A stretch of 64,000 nt of DNA from Maribacter sp. 1_MG-2023 (GTDB lineage: Bacteria > Bacteroidota > Bacteroidia > Flavobacteriales > Flavobacteriaceae). A model generated the notes under the pieces. The model was given only the letters and a program-made list of their open reading frames with translations, made no database searches and was not told where the DNA came from. Below are positions 27,801 to 36,625 of this stretch, in pieces. A program made the translations under genes and the position numbers. How positions within the stretch are numbered: the stretch's first letter is position 1; every line of letters starts with the position of its first letter. The stretch is from assembly GCF_030547005.1 (NCBI RefSeq), contig NZ_JAUOPN010000001.1:310001-374000 (forward strand). The letters are read 5' to 3'.

Positions 27801-29121
27801 CAACTAATAATTTGGTGCTAGATTTTAATTGTATTTCTTCAATGGCAAATACCTTGTTGATTTTTGTAAAGTGTTGAAATTGATTAAAATCACTTTCTTT
27901 ATCTGTTTTCCCTAACAAGTTTAAACCACCACCTTCGGTACCGATCCATAGGTTTTTATTTTTATCTTCATGAATGGCCCTAACCTTATCGTTACTTAAA
28001 CTACCTACTTCGAGATTCTTTTTAATATGTAAAAATTGTTTTCTTTGAGGGTCAAATTTATTGACTCCGCCACCATTGACACCCACCCATATGATACCAG
28101 TATGATCAATATATAATGATTTAACCGCATTTTTGCTTAAACTGTTCGTAGGGTTTTCAGGGTCGTACTTGTATTCGCCTACCAACTCGGGTAATTTTGT
28201 TTCAGATAGGTTAGAAAACTCTAAAAGACCATAGTCGGTACCTGCCCAAATATGATTGTTATTTATTGAAATGGTGTTAAAATTGCCACTATAGAAAAAC
28301 TGTAACTGATTCTCTTTTTTATTTGGAGAATATCGATAAAGACCATTACTAGTACCTAAAATTAAATGGCCATAAGTGTCTTCAACTATAGATTTTACTT
28401 GCGTGTTTGGTAAGTTGATTTTTTCGTTTACTTCTTGAAAATACATGTCTCCATTATTATCTCTAGATAACTTAGAAAGACCATTTATGCCACCGATCCA
28501 GATTTGGTGCATACTGTCTTCGAAAAAAGTGTTTACATTATTACTGTTTCTAGTAGGTGAATTGCTGTTTTGATATAAGTTGAAATGTTCAAATTTTAAT
28601 GAATCTGTTGGCTTTGATAGATCGGCCATATCAATTCCTTTCGTGGTACCTACCCAAAGTCTGTTATCACTATCATTAAATAGTAAGGTGATGTAATTAC
28701 TTTTTATGGAAAATTCATTATTAGGGTCACTTTTAAAATGTTTGAATTTTTCAGTTTTTTGATCGAAGTAATTTAAACCCCCACCAGTAGTTCCTATCCA
28801 TAAATTACCTGATTTATCATCAATTATTTTCCAAATTAAGTTGCTACTTATGCTGTGCGGCTTTTCAGGGTTTGGTTTAAAAACAGTAAAATTATAACCA
28901 TCATATCTGTTTAACCCATCATGTGTTCCAAACCACATAAAACCGTTATCATCTTGAATAATTGTATTTACATCGCTTTGCGATAATCCGTTCTCTGTAT
29001 TTAAATGCTCAAATTTTAAAGAATTTTGAGCGTAAGAGGTATGTGCTAATCCGAAGAGCAGCATAAAGATTAAATATAGCGAACTCCTAGTCGAGCTCAA
29101 TTTATAGGGGAGATTGGTCAT
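24832..29121 (-). CDS. Hybrid two-component system sensor kinase/AraC-type regulator (HTCS)
   Basis: 1429 residues with an N-terminal signal peptide ending near SYAQ (about 31). About 35-725 holds repeated periplasmic propeller units of the Reg_prop type (DGLNRYDG, GLNYFD, WIGTEGGGLNLL, WFATGNGL). A Y_Y_Y-type Ig domain follows (FAYKLDGFDKDW). A membrane helix lies at about 826-850. Next come HisKA with H887 in ISHEFRTPL, an ATPase domain (GTGIGLSFTKNLVELH), a receiver domain with D1218 in ITDLMMPVMDG, and an AraC-type DNA-binding domain ending near 1410. HTCS proteins bind oligosaccharides in the periplasm and activate nearby utilization genes. It is divergent from the L-galactose operon. 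Confidence 0.95.
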   Translation of the reverse strand: MTNLPYKLSSTRSSLYLIFMLLFGLAHTSYAQNSLKFEHLNTENGLSQSDVNTIIQDDNGFMWFGTHDGLNRYDGYNFTVFKPNPEKPHSISSNLIWKIIDDKSGNLWIGTTGGGLNYFDQKTEKFKHFKSDPNNEFSIKSNYITLLFNDSDNRLWVGTTKGIDMADLSKPTDSLKFEHFNLYQNSNSPTRNSNNVNTFFEDSMHQIWIGGINGLSKLSRDNNGDMYFQEVNEKINLPNTQVKSIVEDTYGHLILGTSNGLYRYSPNKKENQLQFFYSGNFNTISINNNHIWAGTDYGLLEFSNLSETKLPELVGEYKYDPENPTNSLSKNAVKSLYIDHTGIIWVGVNGGGVNKFDPQRKQFLHIKKNLEVGSLSNDKVRAIHEDKNKNLWIGTEGGGLNLLGKTDKESDFNQFQHFTKINKVFAIEEIQLKSSTKLLVGGENSPGLFEIDLGNNKKITEEDLKAISEVPSSVFSILQDKEHNIWLGFYNGGIQRWLIKEDGDTFVKDNFKHNTNNETGIPNNIIRDIFQDSKGDIWFATGNGLAKLPYNQIDSKNPKFVNYKNTPDDETTISHNYILSVFESKSKDIWVGTFGGGLNKLIPRKDDEPEHFKTYSEKEGLPNNVIKGILDDNQGNLWLSTNKGISKFSIDKEKFQNYDVNDGLQSNEFSELAAYKTEEGLMLFGGVNGLTAFYPEDIISNKIKPETVLTNFSIFNKPVAIDTKINGRVILDQSINSIGEIELKHNENSFSFEFAALHYAASSKNKFAYKLDGFDKDWIYTSADNRFATYTNLEPGSYILRVKASNNDNIWDETPVEIKIKVTPPWWQTNLAKFAYLLLAIALLYAFRRFTMIRSAEKHQLELRNLEKDKNEEIHRLKLEFFTNISHEFRTPLTLIKGPLDYLIKKGEKISPKETKDQYGLMRKNTDYLLRLVNQLLDFRKMDHGKMNLNLSKSNITEFLKEVGEPFQFLSRKKNIEFEIKSSKDSILSWFDPDAVEKVCNNLLSNAFKFTPEDGSILLEIFDGNDFNKPKDIELTVDQSKYIVIQVKDSGPGIPAHRLQHIFERFYTEIGLTTHVDTKGTGIGLSFTKNLVELHQGIIKVKSDSESGTTFYVWLPKEKETFEKTKELNFHEVFEANTFISKDDADSHAISFMDDIIDQNMTRSRSKLPLLLIVDDNSDIRSFIKKGLGESYYIYEAENGEKGLELANKFMPNIVITDLMMPVMDGIELCNKLKTTQETSHIPVVMLTAKTSQEKEIEGLKTGADAYIRKPFDLELLELKLANILKDREELRKRFNREITLQPNEVTVTSSDEIFLQNAIEIVEKHMMNSEFSVEMLVKEMNMSRSNLYLKIKELTGLSSSEFIRNIRLKRAVQLFEKSDLSVKEIMYMTGFNTASYFSKCFKKQFGVIPSKYIRLKKTDDISNEEIEG

Positions 29122-29257
29122 ACTAACAAATATATCAATTAAGCTATGAAATTTTATGATTGATTTTTTTAACGGTAGACATAAGTTATATCGTGTTTTA
29201 TTGTAAGCGTTTGATTTTCAGTAGTTATTTGTTAATTCTTAAAAGTAGTACTGCCTA

Positions 29258-29276
29258 TTAAACATCATATGTTCTA
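29258..29276. promoter_or_regulatory. Candidate regulator box in the HTCS / L-galactose operon divergent promoter region
   Basis: ATTAAACATCATATGTTCT lies about midway in the 270-base gap, near 140 bases from the HTCS start and 120 from the dehydrogenase start. On the minus strand the core AACATATGATGTTTAAT matches the box at 24815-24834. It could serve either promoter. Confidence 0.35.
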
Positions 29277-29344
29277 GCTTTTAAATCATTTGCTATAATT
29301 CAAAATCGCTTTATACACGAACTTTACGGTCTATAAAGTGAAAG

Positions 29345-29361
29345 TTGAATTCTAAATTCAA
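29345..29361. promoter_or_regulatory. Perfect 17-base palindrome upstream of the L-galactose operon, candidate operator
   Basis: TTGAATT (29345-29351), spacer CTA, AATTCAA (29355-29361). The palindrome ends 30 bases before the start codon at 29392, a position suited to an operator or to the 5' end of the mRNA. AT-rich palindromes occur by chance in this genome, so the support is moderate. Confidence 0.35.
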
Positions 29362-29391
29362 TTAAATTTAAACGCTACTAATTCCGCATTA

Positions 29392-30402
29392 ATGAAATAT
29401 ATAGTTTGTGAAAAACCGGGTGAATTTATTTTAAAAGAAAAAGAAGCACCTGTAAGAAAGAAAGATGAAGCCTTGTTGAGAATTAAAAAAGTAGGTATTT
29501 GTGGTACGGATCTACATGCCTATGGAGGCAATCAAGCTTTTTTTACATATCCGCGAATATTAGGTCATGAGTTGGCTTCTGAGGTAGTTGAGATTGGAGC
29601 AAATGAACGTGGAATTAAAGCAGGAGATAAGGTGGTAGTAATGCCGTACATAAGCTGTGGAAAATGTATCGCTTGTAGAAACGGAAAAACAAATTGTTGT
29701 ACTAATATCAGAGTTTTGGGCGTACATACCGATGGTGGAATGCAAGAGTTCATTACCGTACCCACCAATATTCTGTTGTTAGCCAATAATTTGACCGATG
29801 ATGAAATGGCTATTGTAGAACCACTGGCAATTGGGGCACATGCTGTTAGAAGAACCAATATTGTACCTGGCGAAACAGTTGCCGTTGTTGGTTGTGGACC
29901 AATCGGGATAGGAATTATGAAATTAGCTCAGATTGCAGGTGCAAAAGTTATCGCTTTAGATATGAACGAGCAACGTTTGCAATATGCAAAAGATAAAATA
30001 GGGGTAGATTATATTGTTAATGTAAGCGAAGATCCCGTAAAACAAATTTCTGAAATTACAAATGGAGAATTATGTACGGCCGTATTCGATGCTTCCGGAC
30101 ACAAGGGGGCATTAGAAATGTGTCCTTCGTACATGTCGCACGGAGGTAGGTTTGTTTTAGTAGGACTTTCAAAAGGAGAACTTACCTATACGCACCCGGC
30201 AATACATGCAAAAGAAATGACTTTAATGTGCAGTAGAAATGCTACTACTGAAGATTTTGAACATGTTATTAATGTTTTAGATCAATTTCCAACGGCATCA
30301 TTTATTACACATTCGGTCCCCTTTACAGAAATGATCGAAAATTTTGATAGTTGGTTAAAACCAGAAACAGGGGTAATAAAAGCAACAGTTAATTTTAATT
30401 GA
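29392..30402 (+). CDS. lgoD: Zn-dependent L-galactonate 5-dehydrogenase (LgoD-like)
   Basis: 336 residues, cytoplasmic medium-chain dehydrogenase. Catalytic zinc ligands are C37 in GICGTDLHAYGG, and H59 and E60 in LGHE. The structural zinc cysteines are C89, C92, C95 and C103 (CGKCIACRNGKTNCC). The NAD site is VGCGPIGIG. As I recall the E. coli L-galactonate oxidoreductase LgoD (YjjN), it shares GICGTDxHAxGGNQxFFxYPR and the late segment KExTxMxSRNAT almost exactly. The reaction is L-galactonate + NAD to D-tagaturonate. The next two genes encode altronate dehydratase and tagaturonate reductase, which consume that product, and this strongly supports the call. It is first in a seven-gene operon divergent from the HTCS. 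Confidence 0.85.
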   Translation: MKYIVCEKPGEFILKEKEAPVRKKDEALLRIKKVGICGTDLHAYGGNQAFFTYPRILGHELASEVVEIGANERGIKAGDKVVVMPYISCGKCIACRNGKTNCCTNIRVLGVHTDGGMQEFITVPTNILLLANNLTDDEMAIVEPLAIGAHAVRRTNIVPGETVAVVGCGPIGIGIMKLAQIAGAKVIALDMNEQRLQYAKDKIGVDYIVNVSEDPVKQISEITNGELCTAVFDASGHKGALEMCPSYMSHGGRFVLVGLSKGELTYTHPAIHAKEMTLMCSRNATTEDFEHVINVLDQFPTASFITHSVPFTEMIENFDSWLKPETGVIKATVNFN

Positions 30403-30406
30403 TATA

Positions 30407-32053
30407 ATGCAAAAAAGTTACGTTCAAATAGATCCGAAAGATAATATAATCGTTGCCATCACTAATTTAGAGAAGGGTACGGTTGTTACTATTGCAGATC
30501 TAGAGGTTACTTTAATCGAGCATATTAAGCAAAAACATAAGTTTGCCTTGGTCGATTTTAATTTGGGTGATGACATTTTTATGTACGGTGTTTTAATTGG
30601 TAAAGCAATGACTAAAATTGCTGCAGGTTGTGCTATTACCATAGAAAACGTAAAACATGCCTCTGCAGAATTTAGCGAAACTAAAGTAGCATTTAATTGG
30701 CAGGCACCTGATGTTTCTAAATTTGAGAATAGAACTTTTAACGGCTACCATAGAGAAGATGGTAAAGTAGGTACAGCCAATTATTGGTTGGTTATACCGC
30801 TGACATTTTGCGAAAACAGAAACTTAGATGTAATTGAAGCTGCACTATCAGAAAAATTAGGATACCAAACCACGAAAGACTTTTCTGTAGATACAGATGC
30901 TTTAATTCAACAATATAAATTAGGTAGTTCAAGAGATAAAATATTAAACACACCTATAATTGCTACTCATGAAGAAATGGCGAAAAATAGGGTGTTCCCG
31001 AATGTAGACGGAATTAAATTTTTAAAGCATGATGGTGGTTGTGGAGGCATTCGGCAAGATTCTGAAACCTTATGCAAGTTGCTAGCTGGTTACATCGCCA
31101 ACCCAAATGTGGCTGGTGCAACCATACTGAGTTTGGGTTGCCAAAATGCACAGATTTCAATGCTTCAAAATGCATTGAACGCAATCGATAGTAATAAGCC
31201 CGTGCATTATTTAGAACAACAGCGAAGTTTAAGCGAACGTCATTTTATTGAAGAAGCTGTTAAAGTAACTTTCTTGGGGTTAATCGATGCTAATGAAATC
31301 TTTAGAAAACCGGCACCACTTAGTAAATTGGTTCTAGGTTTGGAATGTGGCGGGTCAGATGGTTTTTCAGGTATTTCTGCCAATCCTGCCTTAGGGTATG
31401 CATCTGATCTATTGGTTGCTTTAGGGGGTAGTCCTGTATTATCAGAATTTCCGGAGTTGAATGGGGTAGAACAAGAAATCATTAATAGATGTATTACTGA
31501 TGAAGACTCTAAAAAGTTTTATGACCTAATGCGTGCATATTCCGCTGCTGCAGTTGCCGTGGGTTCTGGTTTTGAAAATAATCCGTCTCCTGGTAATATA
31601 AAAGACGGTTTAATTACCGATGCCATGAAATCTGCCGGTGCAGCTAAAAAAGGTGGTACTTCACCCATAGTAGAGGTTTTAGATTATACGGAACAGGTGA
31701 CCAAACCAGGATTGAATTTATTATGTACCCCTGGTAACGATGTAGAATCTACTACGGGTCTTGTTGGTTCGGGCTGCAATGTGGTTGTGTTTACCACTGG
31801 TTTAGGCACACCAACAGGTAACCCTGTAGCCCCAGTTTTAAAAATGTCGAGTAATACTGCTTTATATGAGCGTATGAATGATATTATTGATATTAATGCC
31901 GGTACGGTTATCAGTGGTGAAGATTCTATAGAAACTATGGGCGAAAAAATACTGGAACATATTATTCAAGTAGCCAGTGGTACGCTTGCTTCAAAAGCGG
32001 TCGCACATGGTAATAATGACTTTATTCCGTGGAAAAGAGGAGTTTCTTTATAA
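30407..32053 (+). CDS. uxaA: Altronate dehydratase (UxaA family)
   Basis: 548 residues, cytoplasmic. An N-terminal SAF-type domain (about 5-90) is joined to the large dehydratase part. Family motifs include KHDGGCGGIRQDS, LSLGCQNAQI, LECGGSDGFSGI, KGGTSPIVEVLDY and LCTPGNDVESTTG. The reaction is D-altronate to 2-keto-3-deoxy-D-gluconate plus water. Four bases separate it from the dehydrogenase gene, and the reductase gene follows 30 bases later. In this locus no hexuronate isomerase accompanies it, so it most likely serves L-galactose rather than galacturonate breakdown. Confidence 0.9.
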   Translation: MQKSYVQIDPKDNIIVAITNLEKGTVVTIADLEVTLIEHIKQKHKFALVDFNLGDDIFMYGVLIGKAMTKIAAGCAITIENVKHASAEFSETKVAFNWQAPDVSKFENRTFNGYHREDGKVGTANYWLVIPLTFCENRNLDVIEAALSEKLGYQTTKDFSVDTDALIQQYKLGSSRDKILNTPIIATHEEMAKNRVFPNVDGIKFLKHDGGCGGIRQDSETLCKLLAGYIANPNVAGATILSLGCQNAQISMLQNALNAIDSNKPVHYLEQQRSLSERHFIEEAVKVTFLGLIDANEIFRKPAPLSKLVLGLECGGSDGFSGISANPALGYASDLLVALGGSPVLSEFPELNGVEQEIINRCITDEDSKKFYDLMRAYSAAAVAVGSGFENNPSPGNIKDGLITDAMKSAGAAKKGGTSPIVEVLDYTEQVTKPGLNLLCTPGNDVESTTGLVGSGCNVVVFTTGLGTPTGNPVAPVLKMSSNTALYERMNDIIDINAGTVISGEDSIETMGEKILEHIIQVASGTLASKAVAHGNNDFIPWKRGVSL

Positions 32054-32083
32054 ACTTTTCAATTTAATACAAGTAAGAGTAGC

Positions 32084-33562
32084 ATGACGATACATAAGGA
32101 AATAACAGAACTACAAATATTGAACAGAAAAACTACAGGTAAGCCTGTAGAATACCCTGTTCGTGTACTACAGTTTGGTGGAGGTAATTTTTTAAGGGCA
32201 TTTTGCGATTGGATGTTCGATGTTTTAAATAAAACAACAGATTTCAATGGTAGTGTGGCTGTCGTTAAACCAACCGAAAGAGGGGAGTATTCAGAACTCT
32301 TAAATCAAGACGGCTTGTTTCATGTAGTTTTAGATGGATTGAAAGACGGTAATTTAGTCTCAGAGGTAACATTGGTAGAATCTGTTAGTACTATTATTCA
32401 ACCGTATAAAGATTGGAATGCATATTTGGCTTTGGCAGAGGTACCTGAACTGAGATTTATTGTTTCTAATACTACAGAAGCAGGAATTAAATTTTCGGAA
32501 AAGGATCAAAAGACAGACAACCCACCTCATGAATTTCCGGCTAAATTGACCTTATGGTTATATCACCGGTTTAATTATTTTAAAGGTGCAGCTGATAAAG
32601 GTTGCATTTTATTACCATGCGAATTAATTGAAGATAATGGCGATGCTTTACAGAAAACCATTATTCAATATGCTGAACACTGGGGTTTAGAAACAGCATT
32701 TATCACTTGGATCAATAACTGTAATTATTTCTGTAGCACACTAGTTGATCGTATTGTGTCTGGTTTTCCTACGGATAGAAAAGTTGCCATTGAACAGCAA
32801 ACGGGTTATAAAGATGATTTGTTGGTCGCTGGTGAGGTGTACCATAGTTGGGTTATAAAAGCAGCACCAATTGTTCAAAAAGAATTGCCTTTTTCTAAAA
32901 CGGACTTAAATGTTTTGTTCGTTGATGATCTTAAAGAGTATAGAGAAATGAAGGTTCGTATTCTAAATGGGGCCCATACTTCTTTGGTGCCTGTAGGGTA
33001 TTTGGCAGGTCTAAGAACTGTATTAGAAAGTATGAACGATGATTTGGTTAGAAACCATGTATTGCAAGTACTGTCTGAAGAAATAAAACCTACGCTAACC
33101 AATTTCTCAGAAAAGGAGATTGACGCATTTATAAATGCAGTTATTGATCGATTTAAGAATCCGACTCTTAAACATTTTTTAATAGCCATATCATTAAATA
33201 GTACATCTAAATTTCAGGCTCGCTTATTACCGGCATTTAAAGAATACACTCAAATTAACGGTCATTTTCCAAAGAGAATAGCATTTTCATTAGCATGTTT
33301 AATTCGTTTTTATAAAGGCGAATTCGATGGAGAGCATATTCCAGTAAATGATGATGCTAATGTGTTGGGCTACTTTAATGAAGAATGGCGAAAAGTAACA
33401 GAGCAACACCAAACTATAGAAAACTTGGTTACAAACGTACTGTCTAATAGTGATATAGTTGGCGAAAATTTAACCACATATAATGGTCTGGTTCAATTTG
33501 TTACTAAGAGTATCAATAGCATAAATGAAGTAGGTGTAAAAGAGTGTTTAAAGGCACTATAA
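32084..33562 (+). CDS. uxaB: Tagaturonate reductase (UxaB; mannitol-dehydrogenase family)
   Basis: 492 residues. The N-terminal NAD site is VLQFGGGNFLRAF (about 28-40). NTTEAG marks the family's substrate pocket, and the catalytic segment is MKVRILNGAHT (Lys, Asn and His of the polyol dehydrogenase family). The reaction is D-tagaturonate + NADH to D-altronate. It therefore links the LgoD-like enzyme with the altronate dehydratase. The order dehydrogenase, dehydratase, reductase in one operon forms a closed redox pair: one NADH is made at L-galactonate and one is used here. Confidence 0.9.
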   Translation: MTIHKEITELQILNRKTTGKPVEYPVRVLQFGGGNFLRAFCDWMFDVLNKTTDFNGSVAVVKPTERGEYSELLNQDGLFHVVLDGLKDGNLVSEVTLVESVSTIIQPYKDWNAYLALAEVPELRFIVSNTTEAGIKFSEKDQKTDNPPHEFPAKLTLWLYHRFNYFKGAADKGCILLPCELIEDNGDALQKTIIQYAEHWGLETAFITWINNCNYFCSTLVDRIVSGFPTDRKVAIEQQTGYKDDLLVAGEVYHSWVIKAAPIVQKELPFSKTDLNVLFVDDLKEYREMKVRILNGAHTSLVPVGYLAGLRTVLESMNDDLVRNHVLQVLSEEIKPTLTNFSEKEIDAFINAVIDRFKNPTLKHFLIAISLNSTSKFQARLLPAFKEYTQINGHFPKRIAFSLACLIRFYKGEFDGEHIPVNDDANVLGYFNEEWRKVTEQHQTIENLVTNVLSNSDIVGENLTTYNGLVQFVTKSINSINEVGVKECLKAL

Positions 33563-33570
33563 TAAAATAT

Positions 33571-34398
33571 ATGAAAATAGATTCGCATCAACATTTTTGG
33601 AAATATGAACCGGTAAAACATAGCTGGATAGATGATGAAATGGCAGTAATCAGAAAAGATTTTATGCCAGCTGATCTAAAGCAAGTATACCTTGAAAATG
33701 ATATTGATGGCTGCGTTGCAGTACAGGCAGATCAAACAACTGCTGAAACGGATTTTTTAATTGAACTGGCTTCAGAAAATAATTTTATAAAAGGAATTGT
33801 AGGATGGGTAGACCTAAGAGGTAACGATATTGATGAGGTTTTGGAGCATTACAATAAGTTTAAAGTTGTAAAAGGTTTTAGGCACGTCGTACAAGGTGAG
33901 GCTGATCACAATTTTTTATTGCGACCAGATTTTCTTGCAGGTATCTCAAAATTAGCTCGCTATAATTTCACCTATGATATATTGGTGTTTCCGCATCAAT
34001 TGGGAGCAGTTCTAGAATTTGTGAAAAAATTCCCGAATCACAAATTTGTAATTGATCACATAGCTAAGCCTTATATAAAAGATAGTTTTTATGAGGGTTG
34101 GGCTGTTTTAATGACCGAAATAGGTAAGCAAAAAAATGTGTATTGCAAGTTGTCGGGGATGATTACCGAAGCCGATTATAAAAAATGGACAGTTGAGCAA
34201 ATAACACCCTATATGACCTTGGTATTAAATGCTTTTGGCGCAGATAGAATTATGTTCGGTTCTGATTGGCCAGTGTGTTTAGTGGCAGGAAATTACAAAA
34301 CCGTAAAAAAAATAGTTACAGATTTCATTTCGCAATTAAGTGAAGAAGAGCAGGCTAAAATAATGGGTTTGAATGCAATGAAATTTTATAATTTATAA
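33571..34398 (+). CDS. Amidohydrolase-superfamily sugar lactonase (COG3618 type; L-galactono-/L-fucono-lactonase)
   Basis: I place the start at the ATG at 33571 (MKIDSHQHFW), 8 bases after the uxaB stop; a longer frame from 33544 overlaps uxaB and adds nothing conserved. 275 residues. The metal/active-site pattern is DSHQHFW at the N-terminus, FVIDHIAKP in the middle and FGSDWPV near the end. Enzymes of this group hydrolyse L-fucono- and L-galactono-1,5-lactones. The operon context (L-galactonate dehydrogenase two genes upstream, sugar dehydrogenase just downstream) points to L-galactonolactone. L-fucose or L-rhamnose lactones remain possible. Confidence 0.8.
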   Translation: MKIDSHQHFWKYEPVKHSWIDDEMAVIRKDFMPADLKQVYLENDIDGCVAVQADQTTAETDFLIELASENNFIKGIVGWVDLRGNDIDEVLEHYNKFKVVKGFRHVVQGEADHNFLLRPDFLAGISKLARYNFTYDILVFPHQLGAVLEFVKKFPNHKFVIDHIAKPYIKDSFYEGWAVLMTEIGKQKNVYCKLSGMITEADYKKWTVEQITPYMTLVLNAFGADRIMFGSDWPVCLVAGNYKTVKKIVTDFISQLSEEEQAKIMGLNAMKFYNL

Positions 34399-34408
34399 TA
34401 GGAACAGT

Positions 34409-35200
34409 ATGGATTTAAAACTAAAAGATAAAGTAGTTGTCGTAACGGGTGCTGCAGGATTAAAGGGAAGTATTGGTGAAACCATAGTTCAGCATTTGGC
34501 AGCCGAAGGCGCAATACCTGTAATCGTTTGTAGAAATGATAGAGGTATAGGTTATGAGAAAGAATTACGAGAAAAAGGTATTGACGCCTTGTTTGTAAAG
34601 ACAGATTTATCTGATCATGTTCAAATTGAAAAGGCTGTTCGTAAAATAGAAGAGAAATACGGTGAAATACATGCATTAATAAATAATGTAGGGGTTAACG
34701 ATGGTGCAGGTTTAGATGCTTCAATAGATGATTTTATGTATTCCTTAAAACTAAATATGGTAAGCTATTTTGCAATGACTAAATACTGTTTGCCAATGCT
34801 TAAAAAGTCAAAAGGAAATATTTTGAATATAGGCTCGAAAGTAGCACTTACAGGTCAAGGTGGTACTTCTGGGTATGCAGCGTCAAAAGGTGGTGTCTTC
34901 GGTTTAACCAGAGAATGGGCGGTTGATTTAATACAATTCGGTATCCGTTCTAATGCTATTGTTATAGCAGAAAGTTGGACTCCCGCTTATGATGCTTGGA
35001 TTAAAACTTTAGATAACGGAGAAGAAAAACTTGAGGCTATCGTTAAAAAGATTCCTTTAGAAAATAGAATGACAATGCCGGCAGAAATAGCAGATCAATG
35101 TCTATTTACCATTTCAGAAAAATCATCTCATACAACCGGTCAGTTTATTACCGTAGACGGCGGGTATGTGCATCTTGATAGATCTTTATTGACGGAATAA
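34409..35200 (+). CDS. SDR sugar dehydrogenase, probable L-galactose (or L-fucose) 1-dehydrogenase
   Basis: 263 residues. The nucleotide site is TGAAGLKGSIG (about 13-23), with four residues more than the usual TGxxxGIG. The catalytic residues are S143, Y156 and K160 in YAASKGG. It lies 10 bases after the lactonase gene and before a FucP-like permease. The expected reaction is oxidation of L-galactose at C1 to L-galactono-1,5-lactone, feeding the lactonase. The family alone would allow L-fucose, L-rhamnose or 3-oxoacyl substrates, so the substrate comes from pathway logic. It is the only candidate in the operon for the first oxidation step. Confidence 0.7.
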   Translation: MDLKLKDKVVVVTGAAGLKGSIGETIVQHLAAEGAIPVIVCRNDRGIGYEKELREKGIDALFVKTDLSDHVQIEKAVRKIEEKYGEIHALINNVGVNDGAGLDASIDDFMYSLKLNMVSYFAMTKYCLPMLKKSKGNILNIGSKVALTGQGGTSGYAASKGGVFGLTREWAVDLIQFGIRSNAIVIAESWTPAYDAWIKTLDNGEEKLEAIVKKIPLENRMTMPAEIADQCLFTISEKSSHTTGQFITVDGGYVHLDRSLLTE

Positions 35201-35266
35201 TTCCCGCTTTTCCTATCAGAATAACCAAAGTCTAATTAGTACCAGATTAGCATTTTTATTTTAATC

Positions 35267-36607
35267 ATGAAAGTTATCCAGCTAAATATGAATCAACCAA
35301 AAAAAATACCCGTAGTCAGTAAAGAGTTATTAGTTCCGTTTATAATAATCACTATACTTTTTGCTTTATGGGGCTTCGCCAATGATGTTACTAACCCTAT
35401 GGTGACTGCATTTAAAAAAGTAATGCCAGAATTAAGTTGGACACAAGCATATTTAGTACAATTTGCATTTTATTTCGGCTATGGTTGTATGGCCATACCA
35501 GCTGCACTTTTTATTAAAAAATATACTTATAAAAAAGGTATCATTCTTGGGCTGTCGCTTTATGCTGTAGGAGCATTTTTATTCTATCCGGCATCTGTCT
35601 ATGAAGAGTATTCGTATTTTTTAATTTCATTATATGTTATCACTTGTGGCTTAGCCTTATTGGAAACAACTTCAAACCCATTGATTTTATCGCTAGGGGC
35701 AAAAGAAACCGCTACACAACGATTGAATTTGGCACAGTCATTTAATCCTATTGGGTCAATATCAGGTATGTTGATAGCTCAGTTTGTTGTCCTTAGTCAA
35801 ATAAAATCGTCAACTTACAATGATGATACCTACGCGGCTTTAGATGCGGCAAGTAAAGCTTCAATTAAAACCGAAGATTTGAATATTATTAGTTACCCTT
35901 ATTTAGGCATAGGAGTTGTTGTTTTGGTTATTTTAATATTAATAGTATTTACCAAAATTCCGACGGTTCAAGAACATACTAGTTTAAGCTTTAAAGAATC
36001 GTTAAATAAAATCTTTTCGAAGAAGACTTTTTTACCTGGTGTTATAGCTCAAATGTTTTATGTAGGTGCACAAATAATGTGTTGGACAGCTATCTTTCAA
36101 TACGTGCAATATTTAAATGAATCTACAAATAGTGATATAAATGCCACGTATATGAATATGATTGCTATGGGAATTTTTCTTGGCGGTCGTTTTCTGGGTA
36201 CTGCTTTGTTAAGTGTATTCTCGGCGCCAAAATTACTATACACCTTTGCCGGCTGTGCCGTTTTATGTTGTGCGGGTGCTATTGTTATACCTGGTATGCC
36301 CGGGTTAATTTCTTTAGTTAGTATTTCTTTATTCATGTCAATTATGTTCCCTACTATTTATGGTATAGCTTTAAAAGATATGGGTGACGAAGCAAAGTTG
36401 GGGTCTGCTTTTCTGGTGATGGCAATTGTTGGAGGCGCTATCTTTCCGTTAATGCAAGGTGCCATTATCGACATAGGAGGTGATAACCTTGCGGACACGC
36501 TTATTTTAGGAGTTCCAGAAGTTAAATTTTCTTTTATAATGCCAATGATATGTATCGCTGTTGTCGGTTTATATGGCTTATATGCTGCTAAACAACAAAA
36601 AGCTTAA
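35267..36607 (+). CDS. FucP-like sugar:proton symporter (MFS)
   Basis: 446 residues with about 12 hydrophobic helices. An alternative ATG at 35288 (MNQPKK) is equally plausible. Features shared with the L-fucose permease family include FALWGFANDVTNPM in helix 1, FYFGYGCMAIP in helix 2, and GLALLETTSNPLILSLG with TQRLNLAQSFNPIGSI in helices 4-5. The E. coli member also carries L-galactose, which shares stereochemistry with L-fucose, so L-galactose is a natural substrate here. It acts at the inner membrane after periplasmic breakdown of the glycan. The 66-base gap to the SDR gene may allow some independent control. Confidence 0.85.
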   Translation: MKVIQLNMNQPKKIPVVSKELLVPFIIITILFALWGFANDVTNPMVTAFKKVMPELSWTQAYLVQFAFYFGYGCMAIPAALFIKKYTYKKGIILGLSLYAVGAFLFYPASVYEEYSYFLISLYVITCGLALLETTSNPLILSLGAKETATQRLNLAQSFNPIGSISGMLIAQFVVLSQIKSSTYNDDTYAALDAASKASIKTEDLNIISYPYLGIGVVVLVILILIVFTKIPTVQEHTSLSFKESLNKIFSKKTFLPGVIAQMFYVGAQIMCWTAIFQYVQYLNESTNSDINATYMNMIAMGIFLGGRFLGTALLSVFSAPKLLYTFAGCAVLCCAGAIVIPGMPGLISLVSISLFMSIMFPTIYGIALKDMGDEAKLGSAFLVMAIVGGAIFPLMQGAIIDIGGDNLADTLILGVPEVKFSFIMPMICIAVVGLYGLYAAKQQKA

Positions 36608-36625
36608 TTATTTAAAACTTGAACG

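Noticed and set aside
29560-29858. Antisense frames within the LgoD-like gene
   Set aside because: Two overlapping minus-strand frames in a gene with clear zinc and NAD motifs on the plus strand; they are shadows.
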